Source: Ignavibacteriaceae bacterium | GTDB lineage: Bacteria; Bacteroidota; Ignavibacteria; Ignavibacteriales; Ignavibacteriaceae | Length of the DNA: 5,995 nt | NCBI GenBank assembly: GCA_031292465.1 | Contig: JARLHB010000137.1 | Span: 1 to 5,995, forward strand | Direction: 5' to 3' | Shown: positions 1 to 5,995 of the stretch, piece by piece | Layout of the letters: every line of letters begins with the position of its first letter | Numbering within the stretch: the first letter of the stretch is position 1 | The notes under the pieces: model-generated | What the model saw: the letters and a program-made list of their open reading frames with translations, nothing else | The model's database searches: none | What the model was told of the DNA's origin: nothing | Made by a program: the position numbers and the translations under genes

Positions 1-68
1 AGTAATATTAGAAGCATAATGTTAGAACAAGAAAAGCTAAGTTAATAAAAATTGATTGGGAAGTAATT
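1..68 (+). other. upstream leader of cimA, possible 3' tail of a preceding gene
   Basis: This stretch is too short to identify. Two frames could be the end of a gene cut by the window edge: frame 1 reads 14 codons ending in LEQEKLS and stops at 43-45, and frame 2 reads VILEA and stops at 17-19. Frame 3 stops at once (3-5). Nothing in either tail is diagnostic, so no product is named. If either is real, cimA follows within about 25 to 50 bases and is probably inside an operon. I saw no convincing promoter hexamer pair here, which weakly favours transcription from further upstream. Confidence 0.25.
58..63 (+). promoter_or_regulatory. ribosome binding site of cimA
   Basis: GGGAAG lies 5 bases before the ATG at 69. 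It is an imperfect Shine-Dalgarno match at slightly short spacing. It supports the ATG at 69, which is also where homology to the family begins (IELFDTTLRDG from residue 5). Confidence 0.5.
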
Positions 69-1658
69 ATGAGTGATCCAATAGAGCTATTTGATACAAC
101 ACTTCGCGACGGGACACAGGGAGAAGGAGTAAATCTCTCTGTCCAGGACAAATTATTAATAGTGCGCCGGCTGGATGAGTTTGGTATTGATATTATAGAA
201 GGCGGCTGGCCGGGCAGCAACCCTCGTGATGAAGAGTTCTTTCAAAGGATAAAGGAGTTAAAACTTTATCACTCCAAGGTATGCGCTTTTGGTTCCACAG
301 CAAGGTCGTTAAATAACATTGCATCTGATCCCAACCTTTTAGCATTGTTGAAAGCCGATACAGAAGTAATATCAATTTTTGGAAAAACATGGCGGCTTCA
401 TTCTCATCTGGGACTCGGATTTACTGATGAAGAAAACGAGCAGTTAATATTTAAATCCGTTGAATTTATGAAGAAGAACGGCAAGCGCGTTATCTATGAT
501 GCCGAACATTTCTTTGACGGATACAAGGATGACAAAATATTTGCAGTTAAAATGCTTAAGGCCGCTGAAAAAGCGGGAGCTGATGTTATAGCTTTATGCG
601 ATACCAACGGCGGTTCGCTTCCCGATGAAGTGTATTCCATTGTAACGGAATTAAAGTCTCAGCTTTCCGTACCTTTAGGCATACATACACATAATGATTC
701 CGAGCTGGCTGTTGCAAATTCATTAGCGGCAATAAGAGCCGGGGCTGTTCATGTACAGGGCACTATTAATGGCGTAGGCGAAAGATGCGGCAATGCAAAC
801 CTATGCAGTATTATTCCAAATATTATTTTGAAATTAAAGCGTCAGACAAAACAATATGTAAGCCTTGTTCATTTAACGTCATTATCAAACTTTGTATTTG
901 AGCTGATGAATCTTTCGCCTAATACAAGAGCGGCATTTGTAGGCAAATCCGCTTTTGCTCATAAAGGCGGAATACATGTAAGCGCTGTTCTTAAAGACAG
1001 CACAATGTATGAGCATATTAAACCGGAAGCAGTTGGCAATAAGCAAAGAGTTCTTGTTTCCGATTTATCAGGGCAAAGCAATATACGTTATAAAGCAAAA
1101 GAGCTTGGCATTGATTTATCAGATAATAAAGAAGCAAGCAAGAAGTTAGTAAACTATATAAAGTCGCTTGAATACGATGGCTTCCAATTTGACGGCGCAG
1201 AAGCGTCCTTTGAATTGCTGTTAAGATCTGAACTTAATGAATTTACGCCGTTCTTCGATGTAGTTGATTCAAAAGTAAATGTTTTTTATGATGATAAAGG
1301 GACTTCATATTCTGAGGCAGTGTTAAAAATATCGGTGGATGGTGAAATTGAACATACAGCATCAGACGGCGACGGCCCTGTTAATGCTCTTGATAAAGCA
1401 ATAAGAAAAGCTTTGACAAGGTTTTATCCGGAAATTGCGATGGTTAAACTGATTGACTATAAAGTACGCGTGCTTGATGAAAAAGCCGGTACAGGCGCTA
1501 AGGTAAGAGTTATGATTCAGTCAAGCGATGGTGAAGAAACCTGGAGCACTGTGGGAGTTTCTGAAAATATAATTGAAGCAAGTTTTCAGGCTCTGATTGA
1601 TAGTATGAATTATAAATTATTTAAGTTTCAGAATAAAAAAGAACATTTAACTGTTTAA
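69..1658 (+). CDS. cimA: (R)-citramalate synthase
   Basis: The 529-residue product is predicted to condense pyruvate and acetyl-CoA into (R)-citramalate in the cytoplasm, the first step of the threonine-independent route to 2-oxobutyrate and isoleucine. The N-terminal HMGL-like TIM barrel (about residues 5-270) opens with FDTTLRDGTQGEG, carrying the catalytic Arg13 and metal ligand Asp14. GIHTHND (204-210) supplies His206 and His208, and NGVGERCGNANL (234-245) supplies the remaining metal site. KSAFAHKGGIHVSA (293-306) is the family's linker motif. The C-terminal LeuA-type allosteric domain (about 395-520) contains DGDGPVNAL (433-441), so feedback control, probably by isoleucine, is expected but not shown. 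GGWPGSNP, FGSTARS, FGKTWRLH and YDAEHFFDGYKDD mark the long CimA family rather than 2-isopropylmalate or homocitrate synthase. The length is normal and the frame is intact. The hydrolase gene follows after 57 bases. Confidence 0.95.
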   Translation: MSDPIELFDTTLRDGTQGEGVNLSVQDKLLIVRRLDEFGIDIIEGGWPGSNPRDEEFFQRIKELKLYHSKVCAFGSTARSLNNIASDPNLLALLKADTEVISIFGKTWRLHSHLGLGFTDEENEQLIFKSVEFMKKNGKRVIYDAEHFFDGYKDDKIFAVKMLKAAEKAGADVIALCDTNGGSLPDEVYSIVTELKSQLSVPLGIHTHNDSELAVANSLAAIRAGAVHVQGTINGVGERCGNANLCSIIPNIILKLKRQTKQYVSLVHLTSLSNFVFELMNLSPNTRAAFVGKSAFAHKGGIHVSAVLKDSTMYEHIKPEAVGNKQRVLVSDLSGQSNIRYKAKELGIDLSDNKEASKKLVNYIKSLEYDGFQFDGAEASFELLLRSELNEFTPFFDVVDSKVNVFYDDKGTSYSEAVLKISVDGEIEHTASDGDGPVNALDKAIRKALTRFYPEIAMVKLIDYKVRVLDEKAGTGAKVRVMIQSSDGEETWSTVGVSENIIEASFQALIDSMNYKLFKFQNKKEHLTV

Positions 1659-1715
1659 ATTAGACGGTCAAATTGTTTTATTTGTAATTGTTATTTTATT
1701 AAAACCGGTATTGCT
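1659..1715 (+). other. cimA-hydrolase spacer
   Basis: This is a 57-base AT-rich gap. It has no convincing hairpin followed by a T tract, so I see no terminator after cimA and expect co-transcription with the hydrolase. AATTGTT occurs twice, 15 bases apart (1671-1677 and 1686-1692), as an imperfect tandem repeat of no clear meaning. No purine-rich Shine-Dalgarno precedes the TTG at 1716; the closest bases are AAAACCGGT at 1701-1709. Confidence 0.5.
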
Positions 1716-2477
1716 TTGAAAATCGGTCTTGTTCAATACAGCCCTGTTTGGGAAGATAAATTAAAAAATCAGGATAGGCTGATAAATCTCATCTTCAATA
1801 AGAAAAGAAACGAAGATGTCTTAATATTTCCTGAAATGTCCCTTACCGGGTTTACAATGAATGCGGCTTCATTTGCCGAATCATTGGACGGAGAAAGTTT
1901 CAGGTTCTTTGCTGGACTGGCATTAAATAACAAAGCTCATGTTCTTTCTGGTATAATTGAGGAAAGAGACGGAAAATATTACAACTCCTTAATGCATATA
2001 AATCCGCTGGGTAAAATAGAAAAAGTGTACAGAAAAATTCACCCTTTTTCTCTTTCATCCGAGGACAAGCATTATGCAAGAGGTGTAGAGACGGTAGTTA
2101 CGAAGATAGGAAACTGGAACGCCGGTTTATCCATTTGTTATGACCTCAGATTTCCTGAATTATACAGGCAGTATGGTAAAAGCAGAGTTGAACTAATAGT
2201 TGTAATTGCAAGCTGGCCGGCTGCAAGAATTGAACATTGGAAAACGCTGCTTAAAGCGAGAGCGATTGAAAATCAATGTTATGTTGCAGGAGTAAACCGC
2301 GCAGGAAACGACATTAAATTAAAATATAACGGTTGCAGCTGTATATATGATCCAATGGGAAGTGAAGTAATTTCTTCGGAAGATAATGAAACAATTCTTT
2401 CTGCAGACATTTCTATCGATAAAGTAAAAGAGCTTCAGTTAAAACTTCCTTTTCTTGATGATATAGTTCTGATTTAA
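1716..2477 (+). CDS. carbon-nitrogen hydrolase, probable omega-amidase (YafV/NIT2 type)
   Basis: This 253-residue cytosolic protein belongs to the nitrilase superfamily, with a complete Glu-Lys-Cys triad. Glu40 lies in IFPEMSLTGF, Lys107 in YRKIHPFS and Cys141 in ICYDLRFPEL. ASWPAARIEHWKTLLKARAIENQCYVAGVNR follows the order of the YafV/NIT2 subgroup (W-P-x-x-R near the active site, then ARAIENQ.YV.G.NR); the length is usual and there is no signal peptide. The subgroup hydrolyses 2-oxoglutaramate and 2-oxosuccinamate to keto acid plus ammonia, repairing the product of glutamine or asparagine transamination. That substrate is inferred from subgroup resemblance and from gltB next door. The chosen start is TTG: MKIGLVQYSP matches the usual family beginning, the next in-frame Met is residue 41 (past the catalytic Glu), and no ATG or GTG precedes it in frame. 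It lies in the same frame as cimA with only the cimA TAA between them. Another small-amide or nitrile substrate is possible. Confidence 0.85.
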   Translation: MKIGLVQYSPVWEDKLKNQDRLINLIFNKKRNEDVLIFPEMSLTGFTMNAASFAESLDGESFRFFAGLALNNKAHVLSGIIEERDGKYYNSLMHINPLGKIEKVYRKIHPFSLSSEDKHYARGVETVVTKIGNWNAGLSICYDLRFPELYRQYGKSRVELIVVIASWPAARIEHWKTLLKARAIENQCYVAGVNRAGNDIKLKYNGCSCIYDPMGSEVISSEDNETILSADISIDKVKELQLKLPFLDDIVLI

Positions 2478-2539
2478 TATTATTCAAAATATTGTATAAA
2501 CGTTGCGGAAATAGTGCGTTTTCTTAATATTTTTGTAAT

Positions 2540-2604
2540 TATTTTAGGCTTTGATTCAGTTTAATCTTGAAAATTTCCTAAAAATTCTTAAATTGCCTAA
2601 AATA
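2540..2604. repeat. 10-bp perfect inverted repeat upstream of the gltB promoter
   Basis: TATTTTAGGC at 2540-2549 is exactly complementary to GCCTAAAATA at 2595-2604, with 45 bases between the arms. The right arm sits between the candidate -35 and -10 elements of gltB. It could be a divided operator bound by a dimeric regulator or, on RNA reading through from the hydrolase, a long-loop hairpin. In such an AT-rich stretch a 10-bp match could also arise by chance, although the GGC/GCC cores make this less likely. Confidence 0.4.
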
Positions 2605-2613
2605 CTTTATAAT
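2585..2613 (+). promoter_or_regulatory. possible sigma70-type promoter of gltB
   Basis: A perfect TATAAT at 2608-2613 is preceded at 17 bases by TTCTTA (2585-2590), which matches the -35 consensus at only three of six positions. Transcription would start near 2620 and leave a leader of about 110 bases before gltB. The surrounding DNA is so AT-rich that the -10 match alone is weak evidence. If the host is a Bacteroidota member with a different -7/-33 consensus, this call may not apply. Confidence 0.35.
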
Positions 2614-2625
2614 ATTATTCCGCTA

Positions 2626-2642
2626 TCCTTACAATATAAGGA
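2626..2642 (+). other. short stem-loop in the presumed gltB leader
   Basis: TCCTTA at 2626-2631 pairs perfectly with TAAGGA at 2637-2642 around a five-base loop (CAATA). It would lie at the very 5' end of a transcript starting near 2620, where such hairpins often stabilise mRNA. ATTCC at 2617-2621 can alternatively pair with GGAAT at 2640-2644. The structure is small, and I recognise no known riboswitch class. Confidence 0.3.
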
Positions 2643-2713
2643 ATCAGGATGTAAAATCGGGAATTATTTGAAATTTTATACATTTTTAGCATTTGTATAG
2701 CCAATACCTTTGT

Positions 2714-2720
2714 GAAGGAG
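2714..2720 (+). promoter_or_regulatory. ribosome binding site of gltB
   Basis: GAAGGAG is a strong Shine-Dalgarno, 10 bases before the ATG at 2731, and the best in the window. It decides the gltB start against the internal Met23 codon at 2797. The AAGG core (2715-2718) can pair with CCTT on either side (2707-2710 or 2724-2727), giving two mutually exclusive weak 4-bp stems. Confidence 0.75.
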
Positions 2721-2730
2721 TGACCTTAAG

Positions 2731-5700
2731 ATGAATACCAATAATAATACTGAAGGGGATCTAAATAACTATAGCTTACCTGTAAAAAGCCAGGGCATGT
2801 ATAATCCTGTCTTCGAACATGATGCGTGCGGCATGGGTTTCGTAGCTGATGTTAAAGGAAGAAAATCCCGTTCTATTATTGATAAAGGGCTTGATATATT
2901 AAAAAACCTTGAGCACCGCGGCGCTGTTGGGGCAGACCCCAAAACCGGCGATGGCGCGGGTATCTTAATTCAGATGCCGGATGAATTTATGCGTAAAGTT
3001 GCATCTGAAAATAAAATAAAGCTCCCTGCTGCGGGAAAATACGGCGTTGGAATGATGTTCCTTCCCCAGGATCCTATAATGCGCAAGGCTATTGAAAATA
3101 TTGTTGAGAAAATTGTTATTGATGAAAATCAGAAATTTTTAGGCTGGCGCGATGTTCCGGTTGATTCAACTGTACCCGGAGAAGGCGCTAAAATTACACA
3201 GCCGTTTATACGCCAGTGTTTTATAGGGCTTAACAAAAACATTGCTACTCAGGATGAGTTTGAAAGAAAACTTTATCTTATAAGAAGAATTATTGATCAC
3301 CGCGTACGTGCAGAAATAAAATGCGACAGGAGCAAATATTACGTTCCGTCTTTTTCAAGCAAGGTATTAATATATAAAGGAATGCTGCTTGCCCCGCAGA
3401 TAACGGATTTCTATAAGGATCTTAGCGATAAGGATATGAAAACCGCTATGGCAATGATCCATTTACGTTTTTCAACAAATACATTCCCTACATGGGACCT
3501 TGCACATCCTTTCAGAATGATTGCACATAACGGCGAAATAAATACACTGCGTGGAAATAAAAACTGGATGACTGCGCGCCAGGCTGTAATGGAATCGCCG
3601 TATTTTGGCAAGGACTTAAGAAGAATGCTTCCTATTATTATGGAAGGGCAGAGCGATTCCGCAACATTTGATTCAGTCCTTGAACTTCTTGTTATGTGCG
3701 GCAGAAGCGTTCCTCATGCAATGATGATGATGATTCCCGAAGCATGGTCCAAAAACGATTTGATGGATCCGGACAGGAAAGCATTTTACGAATATCATGC
3801 AACAATGATGGAGCCATGGGACGGCCCGGCAGCGGTCGTATTTACAGACGGCGAAATTATTGGTGCTACCCTTGATCGTAACGGATTACGCCCTTCACGC
3901 TATGTGGTAACTAAAGACGGCCTTGTTGTACTTACTTCCGAAGCAGGTACATTCAGTGTTGATGCGGACAATGTTGCCCAGAAAGGCAAACTTCAACCCG
4001 GGCGTATGTTTATTCTTGACCTGAAACAGGGAAGAATTGTTGAAGATGAAGAAGTAAAAAAAGAAATTGTAACAAGAAAGCCTTACCGCAAATGGGTTAA
4101 TGAGAATATGATAAAGCTTTCTCATTTGCCTCAGCCGGATAACATATATAATGCGGACTTTGAAACGCTTCATACTCGCCAGAGAATTTTCGGCTATACA
4201 AAGGAAGACCTTTTCCAGGTTATGCTGCCTATGGCTATGAACGGACAGGAAGCAACCGGCTCAATGGGTTCTGATGCGTCGCTGGCTGTATTATCGGAGA
4301 AACCACAGATATTATTCAGGTATTTTAAACAGTTATTTGCACAGGTTACTAATCCTCCTATTGATCCCATAAGGGAAGAATTGGTAATGGAGCTTACTAC
4401 TTATGTAGGGCCTGAACAGAACCTGCTTGCTGAAACTCCATTGCATGCACACAGGCTTGAACTTGAACATCCTTTGCTGTCAAATTCCCAATTGGAAAAA
4501 ATCAGGAATATTGCAAAAGGACATTTTAAATCAATAACAATTCCATTGCTTTTCAATCCGAATGTAAGGCATAATATGCGTGAAAGGCTGGATCAGATTT
4601 GTACGGAAGCTGTTGAGGCAGTAAAATCCGGAATATCATTAATAATTCTGTCCGATAAAGGATTAGACAGAAGCTGTGCCGCTATACCAAGCCTGCTTGC
4701 AACATCTGGAGTACACCATTCTTTACTGAGAGCCGGATTAAGAACCAGAACAGGCCTTATTGTTGAAAGCGGCGAGCCGAGAGAAGTGCATCATTTTGCA
4801 TTACTTTGCGGGTACGGTGCTAATGCAATCAATCCTTATGTAGCATATGAAACATTAGCATACCTGACTGAAAAAGGATTTTTACCGGACATAAAAGATT
4901 ATAAAATCGCCAGAAATAATTTTGTAAAAGCGGTAAGCAAAGGGCTATACAAAATATTCAGCAAGATGGGTATAAGCACATTGCAGTCCTATTGCGGTGC
5001 TCAGATTTTTGAAGCAATAGGCCTGGATACTGAAATAGTTGAAAACTATTTTACCGGCACACCTACAAATATTGAAGGTTTAAGCCTTGAAATGCTTGAA
5101 GAAGAAACCATAAAGAGGCATGTGCACGCTCTTGACCCTCAGATAGATCAAAGCACGCTTGATGTCGGCGGTTTATATCACTACAGAAGAGACGGAGAAT
5201 ATCACCTTTGGAACCCGTTAACCATATCCAAGCTTCAGCAAAGTACAAGCAAAGGCGATTATAAAACATTTAAAGAATATACAGCTCTTATAAATGATCA
5301 GGATAAAAAAAGAGTTACACTTAGAAGCTTATACGATTTTGATACAACCGGAACTCCGGTTCCGATTGAAGAAGTAGAACCTGCTAAAGAAATTGTTAAG
5401 AGATTTTCAACCGGCGCTATGAGCTTTGGTTCTATATCAAGAGAAGCACATACATCGCTTGCAATAGCAATGAACAGGGTAGGCGGTAAGTCAAATACAG
5501 GTGAAGGCGGAGAAGATTCTGAGCGCTTTAAAACTCTTGACAACGGCGACAGCATGCGTTCTGCTATTAAGCAGGTAGCATCTGCAAGGTTTGGCGTAAC
5601 GGCTAATTATCTTATAAATGCAGATGAGCTTCAGATAAAAATGGCGCAAGGCGCTAAACCGGGTGAAGGCGGACAACTGCCAGGATTTAAAGTAGATAAA

Positions 5701-5995
5701 ATTGTCGGAAAAATTCGTCATAGCATACCGGGAGTTACGCTTATAAGCCCTCCTCCGCACCATGATATTTATTCAATCGAAGATTTAAAGCAATTAATAT
5801 TTGATTTGAAGAATATTAATCCAAAGGCACGAATAAGCGTTAAGCTGGTTTCCGAAACAGGTGTTGGAACAATTGCCGCTGGTGTTGCAAAAGCACATGC
5901 AGATCATATCCTGATAAGCGGGCATGACGGCGGCACAGGTGCAAGCCCTATCTCGTCAATCCAGTATGCCGGTTCACCATGGGAACTTGGATTAA
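2731..5995 (+). CDS. gltB: glutamate synthase large (alpha) subunit, 3' end beyond the window
   Basis: The first 1,088 codons are present, open and in frame to the window edge; the family is usually about 1,500 residues. The enzyme moves the amide nitrogen of glutamine to 2-oxoglutarate, giving two glutamates. A 32-residue propeptide precedes Cys33 (HDACGMGF), the class II amidotransferase nucleophile freed by self-cleavage. That domain (33 to about 430) shows HLRFSTNTFPTW (244-255), HNGEINTLRGN (266-276), QSDSATFD (307-314) and DRNGLRP (382-388). The central domain covers about 485-780. The FMN/2-oxoglutarate barrel shows STGAMSFGSIS (893-903), SNTGEGGED (921-929), QGAKPGEGGQLPG (973-985), SPPPHHDIYSIEDL (1006-1019) and SGHDGGTGASP (1063-1073). 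The 3Fe-4S cysteines and C-terminal beta-helix lie past the edge. Between GEGGED and SAIKQ (944-948) only 14 residues occur, so the ferredoxin loop is absent and the NAD(P)H type paired with GltD is predicted. Confidence 0.97.
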   Translation, partial: MNTNNNTEGDLNNYSLPVKSQGMYNPVFEHDACGMGFVADVKGRKSRSIIDKGLDILKNLEHRGAVGADPKTGDGAGILIQMPDEFMRKVASENKIKLPAAGKYGVGMMFLPQDPIMRKAIENIVEKIVIDENQKFLGWRDVPVDSTVPGEGAKITQPFIRQCFIGLNKNIATQDEFERKLYLIRRIIDHRVRAEIKCDRSKYYVPSFSSKVLIYKGMLLAPQITDFYKDLSDKDMKTAMAMIHLRFSTNTFPTWDLAHPFRMIAHNGEINTLRGNKNWMTARQAVMESPYFGKDLRRMLPIIMEGQSDSATFDSVLELLVMCGRSVPHAMMMMIPEAWSKNDLMDPDRKAFYEYHATMMEPWDGPAAVVFTDGEIIGATLDRNGLRPSRYVVTKDGLVVLTSEAGTFSVDADNVAQKGKLQPGRMFILDLKQGRIVEDEEVKKEIVTRKPYRKWVNENMIKLSHLPQPDNIYNADFETLHTRQRIFGYTKEDLFQVMLPMAMNGQEATGSMGSDASLAVLSEKPQILFRYFKQLFAQVTNPPIDPIREELVMELTTYVGPEQNLLAETPLHAHRLELEHPLLSNSQLEKIRNIAKGHFKSITIPLLFNPNVRHNMRERLDQICTEAVEAVKSGISLIILSDKGLDRSCAAIPSLLATSGVHHSLLRAGLRTRTGLIVESGEPREVHHFALLCGYGANAINPYVAYETLAYLTEKGFLPDIKDYKIARNNFVKAVSKGLYKIFSKMGISTLQSYCGAQIFEAIGLDTEIVENYFTGTPTNIEGLSLEMLEEETIKRHVHALDPQIDQSTLDVGGLYHYRRDGEYHLWNPLTISKLQQSTSKGDYKTFKEYTALINDQDKKRVTLRSLYDFDTTGTPVPIEEVEPAKEIVKRFSTGAMSFGSISREAHTSLAIAMNRVGGKSNTGEGGEDSERFKTLDNGDSMRSAIKQVASARFGVTANYLINADELQIKMAQGAKPGEGGQLPGFKVDKIVGKIRHSIPGVTLISPPPHHDIYSIEDLKQLIFDLKNINPKARISVKLVSETGVGTIAAGVAKAHADHILISGHDGGTGASPISSIQYAGSPWELGL

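Larger units (their letters stand above)
2478..2730 (+). other. intergenic region upstream of gltB
   Basis: These 253 bases are strongly AT-rich and hold no credible gene on either strand. They contain a promoter-like hexamer pair, a 10-bp inverted repeat, a short stem-loop and the gltB Shine-Dalgarno, each listed separately. A 5-bp inverted repeat (AAACG at 2498-2502, CGTTT at 2517-2521) just after the hydrolase stop, with a T-rich stretch after it, is too weak to be called a terminator. The length and content suggest gltB is transcribed from its own regulated promoter rather than only by read-through. Confidence 0.6.

Noticed and set aside
19..45. Eight-codon ATG frame (MLEQEKLS) overlapping a TAA as TAATG
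   Set aside because: It is too short to distinguish from chance or from the tail of an upstream gene, and it has no ribosome site.
2498..2521. AAACG/CGTTT hairpin after the hydrolase as a terminator
   Set aside because: It has only five pairs with a 14-base loop, and the following T stretch is interrupted; this is expected by chance in such AT-rich DNA.
2668..2701. TTGAAA (2668-2673) with TATAGC (2696-2701) as a second gltB promoter
   Set aside because: The 22-base spacing is too long for a sigma70-type promoter, and the -10 match is imperfect.
2705..2712. TACCTTTG, a perfect match to the Bacteroidota -7 element TAnnTTTG
   Set aside because: It sits two bases before the gltB Shine-Dalgarno, so a transcript starting from it would lose the ribosome site, and no TTG lies at the proper -33 distance.
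2797..2799. Internal ATG (Met23) as an alternative gltB start
   Set aside because: It has no Shine-Dalgarno, whereas the ATG at 2731 has GAAGGAG and gives a propeptide of near-typical length before Cys33.
3718..3732. Four tandem ATG codons in gltB as a slippage-prone repeat
   Set aside because: They encode the Met-rich run before IPEAW, where the family normally has several Met residues; four units is short and in frame.
3895..4173. Minus-strand open frame of 92 codons inside gltB
   Set aside because: It lies opposite well-conserved GltB codons and has no recognisable domain. The other minus-strand frames at 3411-3611, 5063-5269, 5298-5555 and 5491-5763 are rejected for the same reason, as are 8-220 and 193-390, which lie largely or wholly opposite cimA.

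Overview
The window is an AT-rich bacterial stretch with three genes in a row on the + strand. They are a complete citramalate synthase (cimA), a complete YafV/NIT2-type carbon-nitrogen hydrolase (probable omega-amidase), and the first 1,088 codons of the glutamate synthase large subunit (gltB), which runs off the right edge. I saw no RNA gene, insertion sequence, CRISPR array or other mobile element. The genes are typical core amino-acid metabolism. The CimA type, the AT-rich composition and the weak ribosome-binding signals would fit a Bacteroidota/Ignavibacteria-like anaerobe, but this is an impression from sequence style and not a demonstrated placement.

Layout: 1-68 is a short upstream leader that may hold the last codons of another gene. 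69-1658 is cimA. 1659-1715 is a 57-base gap. 1716-2477 is the hydrolase, starting at TTG in the same reading frame as cimA. 2478-2730 is a 253-base, very AT-rich intergenic region with a possible promoter, a 10-bp inverted repeat, a small stem-loop and the gltB Shine-Dalgarno. 2731-5995 is gltB without its 3' end.

How the genes fit together: CimA makes (R)-citramalate from pyruvate and acetyl-CoA, the entry to threonine-independent isoleucine synthesis. GltB uses glutamine and 2-oxoglutarate to make glutamate, the amino donor for branched-chain transaminases. An omega-amidase would return 2-oxoglutaramate (the keto acid left when glutamine acts as amino donor) to 2-oxoglutarate plus ammonia. 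The three form a plausible nitrogen/branched-chain amino acid neighbourhood. cimA and the hydrolase are probably co-transcribed; gltB probably has its own promoter. I do not see a previously undescribed system here. The points most worth a second look are the hydrolase's context and start, the structure upstream of gltB, and the absence of a ferredoxin loop in GltB, which points to an NAD(P)H-type enzyme needing a GltD partner.
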